From an uncultured Lachnospiraceae bacterium (GTDB lineage Bacteria; Bacillota; Clostridia; Lachnospirales; Lachnospiraceae): a stretch of DNA of 55,968 nucleotides. Where the stretch lies: the NCBI GenBank assembly GCA_910583895.1, contig CAJTYJ010000023.1, positions 1 to 55,968 of the forward strand. Direction: 5' to 3'. The notes below the pieces were generated by a model. The model did not search any database, was not told where the DNA came from, and saw only the letters and a program-made list of their open reading frames with translations. The translations under genes and the position numbers were made by a program. Below, one piece after another: positions 52,212 through 55,968 of the stretch (position 1 is the first letter of the stretch; each line of letters opens with the position of its first letter).

Positions 52212-52217
52212 ATTATA
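52212..52217 (-). promoter_or_regulatory. -10 box of the two-component operon
   Basis: TATAAT on the minus strand, with no good -35 hexamer at normal spacing. The upstream position is instead occupied by the palindrome at 52240-52255. This fits an activator-dependent promoter. Confidence 0.5.
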
Positions 52218-52239
52218 CACGATTTCCGGAAAATATCTG

Positions 52240-52255
52240 CTTACAAAAATGTAAG
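52240..52255. promoter_or_regulatory. Palindrome CTTACA-AAAA-TGTAAG before the response regulator gene
   Basis: A perfect 6-base inverted repeat with a 4-base centre lies at the -35 region of the regulator promoter. It matches the palindromes before the ABC genes (50227-50264), suggesting autoregulation. Confidence 0.75.
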
Positions 52256-52285
52256 GCAGCACACCAGGGATTCCACACATCTGGT

Positions 52286-53125
52286 TTACCCGATTACCTC
52301 CATATCAGCCGGATAAATATTTCTTGCAAAACCGATATCCGGAAAAGTTCTCCTTTCTGTTTTGGAGATTTTCAGCCGAACCTGATCTCCCACTTTCGGA
52401 TCATCGTATGCGCCTTCTGTGTAAAAGATCCAGTGACTCTCGCTGTCCAGCCATTTCTGCAGGCCCTCAATCACCAGCTTTCCCTTGATCTTATAGCATC
52501 TGTAGGCGCTTGGCACTGATCTTTCTGCTTCAATCGTCACAGAATAATATCCCGACGGGTCAGGCATGTACAATGGGTCCGGTTTTGCCCCCGCCGGAAA
52601 GCGGATATCATCTGGAAGTAAGTCCGATGTGTACAGTTGGTCCGATTTTCTTTTAAACCGGCTGATCGATTCCATGAATTGGGGCAGTTTCTCATAAAAC
52701 CGCGGAGTATTGACAGAGATCATCTGATACTTGACCAGCTCATCATAGATCACACCCCAGTCCCTCTCCTGATCGGCCTTTCTCATCTGGACTTTTGCCA
52801 GCGGAGAGGATTCCAGATCTTTGTACTCGGTCCCAAGCGCCAGAATCGGATACAGACGTTCTGCTCCCGCCCATGCGGCCCCGAGCTCCATCATACAGAA
52901 CTGACTTTTCAGATATTCCGGAGTAATGACCGCCAGTACCATTCCCCGTTCTTTTACGTTATCTTTAATGATTTTGATAAAATCTTCTCCTGTAGGAAGC
53001 GTCCCGTACAAAGAAGTGCAGAAGATTTTACGAAGCTCCACCCCCATGCCCAGCTGCAGAAATTCTACAATCTGTTCCACGAATTTCCGGTCCTTTGTAC
53101 TGTGACTGATAAAAATACCATTCAT
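52286..53125 (-). CDS. TIR-domain protein, candidate NADase effector
   Basis: 279 residues. The TIR domain is at about 1-150: it begins NGIFISHSTKDRKFVEQIVEFL, has the loop LYGTLPTGEDFIKIIKDNVKE, and continues VLAVITPEYLKSQFCMMELGAAW. The glutamate at residue 80 in MMELGAAW matches the catalytic glutamate of TIR NADases. The C-terminal part (about 180-279, PSGYYSVTIEAERSVPSAYRCYKIKGKLVIEGLQKWL...) looks beta-rich and is not a domain I can name. There are no membrane segments. The ATG follows AAAGGACGG and lies 14 bases after the methyltransferase-like gene, so the two are one operon. Bacterial TIR proteins often deplete NAD during phage infection. The role here is inferred. Confidence 0.9.
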   Translation of the reverse strand: MNGIFISHSTKDRKFVEQIVEFLQLGMGVELRKIFCTSLYGTLPTGEDFIKIIKDNVKERGMVLAVITPEYLKSQFCMMELGAAWAGAERLYPILALGTEYKDLESSPLAKVQMRKADQERDWGVIYDELVKYQMISVNTPRFYEKLPQFMESISRFKRKSDQLYTSDLLPDDIRFPAGAKPDPLYMPDPSGYYSVTIEAERSVPSAYRCYKIKGKLVIEGLQKWLDSESHWIFYTEGAYDDPKVGDQVRLKISKTERRTFPDIGFARNIYPADMEVIG

Positions 53126-53139
53126 ATGCTGTCCGTCCT

Positions 53140-54927
53140 TTATAATTGTATTTTTTTTAACAAGCTTTCTCTTTCTGATGTAAATTTTCGCCGGATCTCT
53201 TTCATGGAGGTCCGGTATTCCTGATAAACCTGCCGAAACTGCTCCTGCAGCTTTTGGGCATCTTCATAATAAGGGATCTGCAGCCCGCTTAAATTGGTCT
53301 TATTGTAAATCTTGATGGTCGTTCCTGACTGAATGCTGTCCAAAGCTTCCCGTCCCTTCCGGGAAGTCAAAAACTCGTATAAAACGTAGGAACTGTACTT
53401 CTTTGGATCCACCCGGATCCGTGTGAGATTCCCGCTCAGAAAGGCCTTTGGCATATCCGGCTCTACCATGCAGATTTTCAGGACGGAGCCTTTGGATGTT
53501 ATGATAATGTCCCCCTCCTGAATCCCGAATTTCTCTTCCCAGTCCCGGGATTTTGCCCGCAGTCTGGAATGTTCCGGAAACGTGATCCCTCCATCTTTCA
53601 GATCACGGATGTTCAGCCAGTAGTGGGTCGCCTGCTGAGAATAGATTTCTTCCTCTTTTTTTGTAATCTGGGCTCCCCGCATGATTGTGGCAACGGTCTT
53701 TAGGGCTATGGTCTTTTGGACTTTATCACCGGCATGTTTCCAGCGAAGATAGAGAAACGGATTCCAGGAAAATTCCTTTTCTTCGATTTCTTTTATAGAA
53801 ATCACCACCGAAAATCCGGCGTGCTCTTCCAGATTTTCATATGCTCTTTGCAGTCTGGCCGTCATTTCCTCTGTTATCTCATAAAGTCCGCCGCCTTTTC
53901 GCTTTTTTTCTTCCAGTTCCGCCATAAAAACCCGGCCCTGATATTTTGCAGGTTTCTGCTTATTGAGGACCAGAAGCTCAAATCCGGTATGGATCGAAGC
54001 ATACAAGTTGGCCGGCAGTGTGATGACCGCCTCCAGCCAGTCCCTCTGGGTCAGGATTGCCCGGATTTCCTTTTCCCGCTGTCTTACCAGAGCTCCCTTG
54101 GTAACCACAATCACAGCCTTCCCCTGGTCATTGACCCGCTCCAGAATCTTCTGAATGGACACCCACTCCGTATACAGCTTTTCCTGGCTGCCCATCAAAA
54201 GGTCTCTGTCACCTACAAAAATACTTTCATTTTTTCCCTTGGGCAGATCAGCAAGGACCAGGTCATAACGGTCTTTTGATCCCTCTGCCCCCGTCTCTAA
54301 AATGTCATGCTGAAATACCTTCGGATTGTTGATTCCATGACAGAACATGCGGATCTGTACAATATCGCAGTATAATTTTCTCTGCTCCTCACAGACCATG
54401 TCCCGGATCCCGTCATCCCCGGACCGCCGGTCCAACATCGTAAGGCCGGTACCCCCAAGTCCGGCATACAGCTCCGCCATGGAAGAAGTCCCCGGGTTGA
54501 GCGGAAGTACGGTCAGCAGCCGGTTGACGCTCTTTGGCGTAAACTGCAGGCCGTCCAGCTCCGTCGGAAGTTCCTCTAAAATGGTCAGAATTTTTTCCAG
54601 GTCTTCCAGGCTTTGTATGGACTTCTGCAATACCTGGTTCAGATCCCGGACAAGCACTGCACACTTCTTATCCCTGGAGATCTCTTTCCATGCGATGCTC
54701 CCTTCCAGATCATCAGCCGCCCGCTTCAGTTCATACCCTGCTATCTCCTCAAAAATATTCCCAAGTCTTCTGAAATCTTCCAGATCTTCTGTTGTTTCCA
54801 AGGTCTTTTCATATTCTGTATGATCCAGATAAGCAACAAAGGCCAGATAAAGAATTATCAAAAAACTCTGCTCCCTGGAAACCCGGGTTCTTAATTTACC
54901 CCATATATCTTTCATGTACTTTTCCAT
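53140..54927 (-). CDS. Type I methyltransferase-like protein fused to a specificity domain, catalytic motif degenerate
   Basis: 595 residues. A helical N-terminal part (about 1-130) precedes an N6-adenine methyltransferase-like domain (about 130-350). Motif I reads AELYAGLGGTGL (the usual form is DPxCGSGG). The expected NPPF/Y motif at about 226-230 reads ADLPK in RYDLVLADLPKGKN, so the catalytic motif is lost. HsdM landmarks remain in VVTKGALVRQREKEIRAIL and LEAVITLPANLYASIHTGFELLVLNKQKP. Residues 395-595 resemble one HsdS target-recognition unit (IMRGAQITKKEEE, WLNIRDLKDGGI, GDIIITSKGSVLKICMVEP, FLSGNLTRIRV) with a terminal coiled coil. No HsdR subunit is nearby. The ATG follows AGGTGG. I infer a DNA-binding sensor partnered with the TIR protein. 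Confidence 0.85.
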   Translation of the reverse strand: MEKYMKDIWGKLRTRVSREQSFLIILYLAFVAYLDHTEYEKTLETTEDLEDFRRLGNIFEEIAGYELKRAADDLEGSIAWKEISRDKKCAVLVRDLNQVLQKSIQSLEDLEKILTILEELPTELDGLQFTPKSVNRLLTVLPLNPGTSSMAELYAGLGGTGLTMLDRRSGDDGIRDMVCEEQRKLYCDIVQIRMFCHGINNPKVFQHDILETGAEGSKDRYDLVLADLPKGKNESIFVGDRDLLMGSQEKLYTEWVSIQKILERVNDQGKAVIVVTKGALVRQREKEIRAILTQRDWLEAVITLPANLYASIHTGFELLVLNKQKPAKYQGRVFMAELEEKKRKGGGLYEITEEMTARLQRAYENLEEHAGFSVVISIKEIEEKEFSWNPFLYLRWKHAGDKVQKTIALKTVATIMRGAQITKKEEEIYSQQATHYWLNIRDLKDGGITFPEHSRLRAKSRDWEEKFGIQEGDIIITSKGSVLKICMVEPDMPKAFLSGNLTRIRVDPKKYSSYVLYEFLTSRKGREALDSIQSGTTIKIYNKTNLSGLQIPYYEDAQKLQEQFRQVYQEYRTSMKEIRRKFTSERESLLKKIQL

Positions 54928-54968
54928 AATTTACCACCTGTATAAACCTTATTATATATCCACGGAAA

Positions 54969-54993
54969 TGTCAATAGGAATAATTATACCTAT
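54969..54993 (-). promoter_or_regulatory. -35 box and overlapping palindrome before the methyltransferase-like/TIR operon
   Basis: TTGACA (54974-54969, minus strand) is preceded by the near-perfect palindrome ATAGG-A-ATAATTAT-A-CCTAT (54974-54993), which shares one base with it. A -10 at standard spacing is poor (TAAGGT); TATAAT is only 12 bases away. The layout suggests a regulated promoter, with the -10 uncertain. Confidence 0.45.
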
Positions 54994-55378
54994 ATTTCTT
55001 TTACAAAAAGCACGTTCATGTATTAAACCATGAGAACACAATTCTAAAGTGAGTACATCCCCATATGAATTGAAATTCCTGCAGATTGACAGCTGGTTCC
55101 CCAAGAGAACATCCTTATTATCAGGAACGTCGAAGTTTTGAAAAAAGCCAGGAATCACAGGAATGCTATGATTTAAGCAAAAGGTGCTTTAAGACCAAAT
55201 TGCAATTGTCTGTTTCGTGAAAGTTTAGAAAAAGTTGTTTGAAAACCTGTTCCTTGCGGTCCCCGCCGGGAGTCATTCGTGAACGTTTGGCAAAAGCTGC
55301 AAATATGATTTTACCGAAAGAAGGCGAAAAATATAGTAGCCTGTAGGTATGAAATATGGTAAAGTACTGATAAAAGCA
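54994..55378. other. Gene-free segment between the TIR operon and the transposase leader
   Basis: I see no gene with a ribosome site here. A 68-codon minus-strand frame at 54952-55158 has no such site and no family resemblance. The stretch is AT-rich and probably marks a junction between the defence-like operon and the mobile element on the right. Confidence 0.5.
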
Positions 55379-55520
55379 GTCCAGCTAAGAAATGTCAAGT
55401 ATTTATTAGAAAAAATTTCTGCTGGACGGTAAAGCTGTAAAGGCGCACGAGAGGAACTTTTATGAGTGCTTTTTCGAATAAAAGTTTCACTCATTACCGG
55501 TGTGTCGAAGCAGCTTTACC
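55379..55520 (+). other. Structured leader of the transposase gene
   Basis: Three stems can be drawn: GTCCAGC/GCTGGAC (55379-55427), an outer GGTAAAGCTG/CAGCTTTACC (55428-55520) and an inner GAACTTTTAT/ATAAAAGTTT (55454-55487). Together they form a hairpin and a nested two-part stem over about 140 bases. It ends about 30 bases before the ribosome site of the transposase gene. It could be a transposon end, a target site or a leader RNA. Confidence 0.6.
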
Positions 55521-55563
55521 CTTCAGTGCTGTCGCGCAGCGACTACAAATAGGAGGTATGGCC

Positions 55564-55968
55564 ATGAATCTTGATACCACCATAGCGGCAAATATCCGCG
55601 TGGCAGACGAGAAAGCCAGTTATGATGCAGCCTGTAAGCGGCTGCTTTCGGAGAAAATTATTCTGGCGTGGATTATGAAGAGCTGCCTGGAAGAATACCG
55701 TGACTGCGACGTGGATGAGATTGCAGTAAAATATATTGAGGGAACGCCACAGGTAGGCGAAGTGGCTGTCGCTTTGGACGAATCCAATCGTACTTCCATC
55801 ATACAGGGAACCGGAAATGAAGATACGTCTCTGACAGAAGGAACCATTACCTATGATATCCGGTTTCATGCAACAGCCCCGGTATCCGGGGAATTGATTC
55901 GTTTGATTATCAATATAGATTATTCCGATTTGCGGATTATTCCGATTATATCATGTCTTTTCAGGCTG
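55564..55968 (+). CDS. PD-(D/E)XK nuclease-family transposase, N-terminal part, runs off the window
   Basis: The ATG at 55564 has AGGAGG seven bases upstream. The visible product (135 codons, open to the edge) begins MNLDTTIAANIRVADEKASYD and contains CLEEYRDCDVDEIAVKYIEGTPQVGEVAV and SLTEGTITYDIRFHATAPVSGELIRLIINI. From memory this matches the PD-(D/E)XK transposase proteins common in Lachnospiraceae. Those continue after INI with an EAQND-type stretch carrying the second catalytic acid. Here the frame instead reads DYSDLRIIPIISCLFRL, and a 13-base direct repeat (GATTATTCCGATT) appears. The gene is therefore probably interrupted or rearranged at about 55918. Confidence 0.75.
   Translation, partial: MNLDTTIAANIRVADEKASYDAACKRLLSEKIILAWIMKSCLEEYRDCDVDEIAVKYIEGTPQVGEVAVALDESNRTSIIQGTGNEDTSLTEGTITYDIRFHATAPVSGELIRLIINIDYSDLRIIPIISCLFRL

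Noticed and set aside
52172..52213. Upstream ATG start for the response regulator
   Set aside because: The ATG at 52213 falls on the -10 box; the TTG at 52171 has GGAGG at the right distance.
53140..54927. Reading the methyltransferase-like gene as an ordinary type I modification subunit
   Set aside because: The NPPF/Y motif is lost, specificity is fused at the C-terminus and no hsdR is present in the window.
54952..55158. 68-codon minus-strand frame upstream of the methyltransferase-like gene
   Set aside because: It has no ribosome site and no recognisable composition, and it covers the palindrome and -35 region of the operon.

Overview
The window looks like chromosome of a spore-forming, Gram-positive clostridium, most likely a gut Lachnospiraceae (inference). 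It carries a complete spoIIAA-spoIIAB-sigF block followed by spoVAA-spoVAB, separate spoVAC and spoVAD genes, a T-box leader in front of a valS operon, addAB in place of recBCD, cysK and larE. Shine-Dalgarno sites are strong (AGGAGG type) and promoters are of the TTGACA/TATAAT type. Most of the window is of moderate GC content. The first 3 kb is clearly AT-rich and looks foreign.

Layout. 1-3.2 kb: AT-rich flank of a mobile element, with three tandem ~168 bp repeats, a 112 bp direct repeat, a small HTH/membrane protein and a serine resolvase, ending at tRNA-Pro(CGG) and a truncated tRNA copy. 3.4-12.2 kb: one long leftward operon (radical SAM, DnaQ exonuclease, a 33-residue membrane peptide, VanW/G5 protein, AIR-synthase-like protein, Lrp regulator, aminotransferase, TrmL, coiled-coil SleB-type hydrolase). 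12.7-16.1 kb: a membrane protein, a GNAT, a peptidase-C26 protein whose nucleophile is displaced, and a diguanylate cyclase. 16.1-27.6 kb: leftward cysK, rRNA methyltransferase, addA, addB, tcdA, larE and a zinc-PLC-like gene. 27.8-29.7 kb: divergent spoVAD and spoVAC. 29.9-36.6 kb: rightward chemoreceptor, FMN-binding lipoprotein, FtsA-like protein and ABC-F protein. 36.6-39.3 kb: leftward spoIIA/sigF/spoVAA-AB. 39.4-47.0 kb: a leftward T-box operon, cotH-type kinase, valS, folC, a 47-residue ORF and a zinc-ribbon TPR protein. 47.0-52.2 kb: ABC permease and ATPase with their histidine kinase and response regulator. 52.3-54.9 kb: a two-gene operon of a methyltransferase/specificity-like protein and a TIR protein. 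54.9-56.0 kb: structured intergenic DNA and the start of a PD-(D/E)XK-family transposase that seems broken at the window edge.

The most interesting part is the 52.3-54.9 kb operon. It pairs an HsdM/HsdS-like protein, in which the catalytic NPPF/Y motif reads DLPK, with a TIR protein that keeps its catalytic glutamate. No restriction subunit is present. I infer a candidate abortive defence module in which an inactive methyltransferase fold senses DNA and the TIR protein is the NADase effector. Other notable points are a matched set of CTTACA-N4-TGTAAG palindromes at both transcription units of the two-component/ABC locus, a cotH-type kinase gene inside a T-box/valS operon, a dispersed spoVA set, a displaced nucleophile cysteine in a peptidase-C26 protein, and two very small genes that overlap the ends of dnaQ-like and folC genes.
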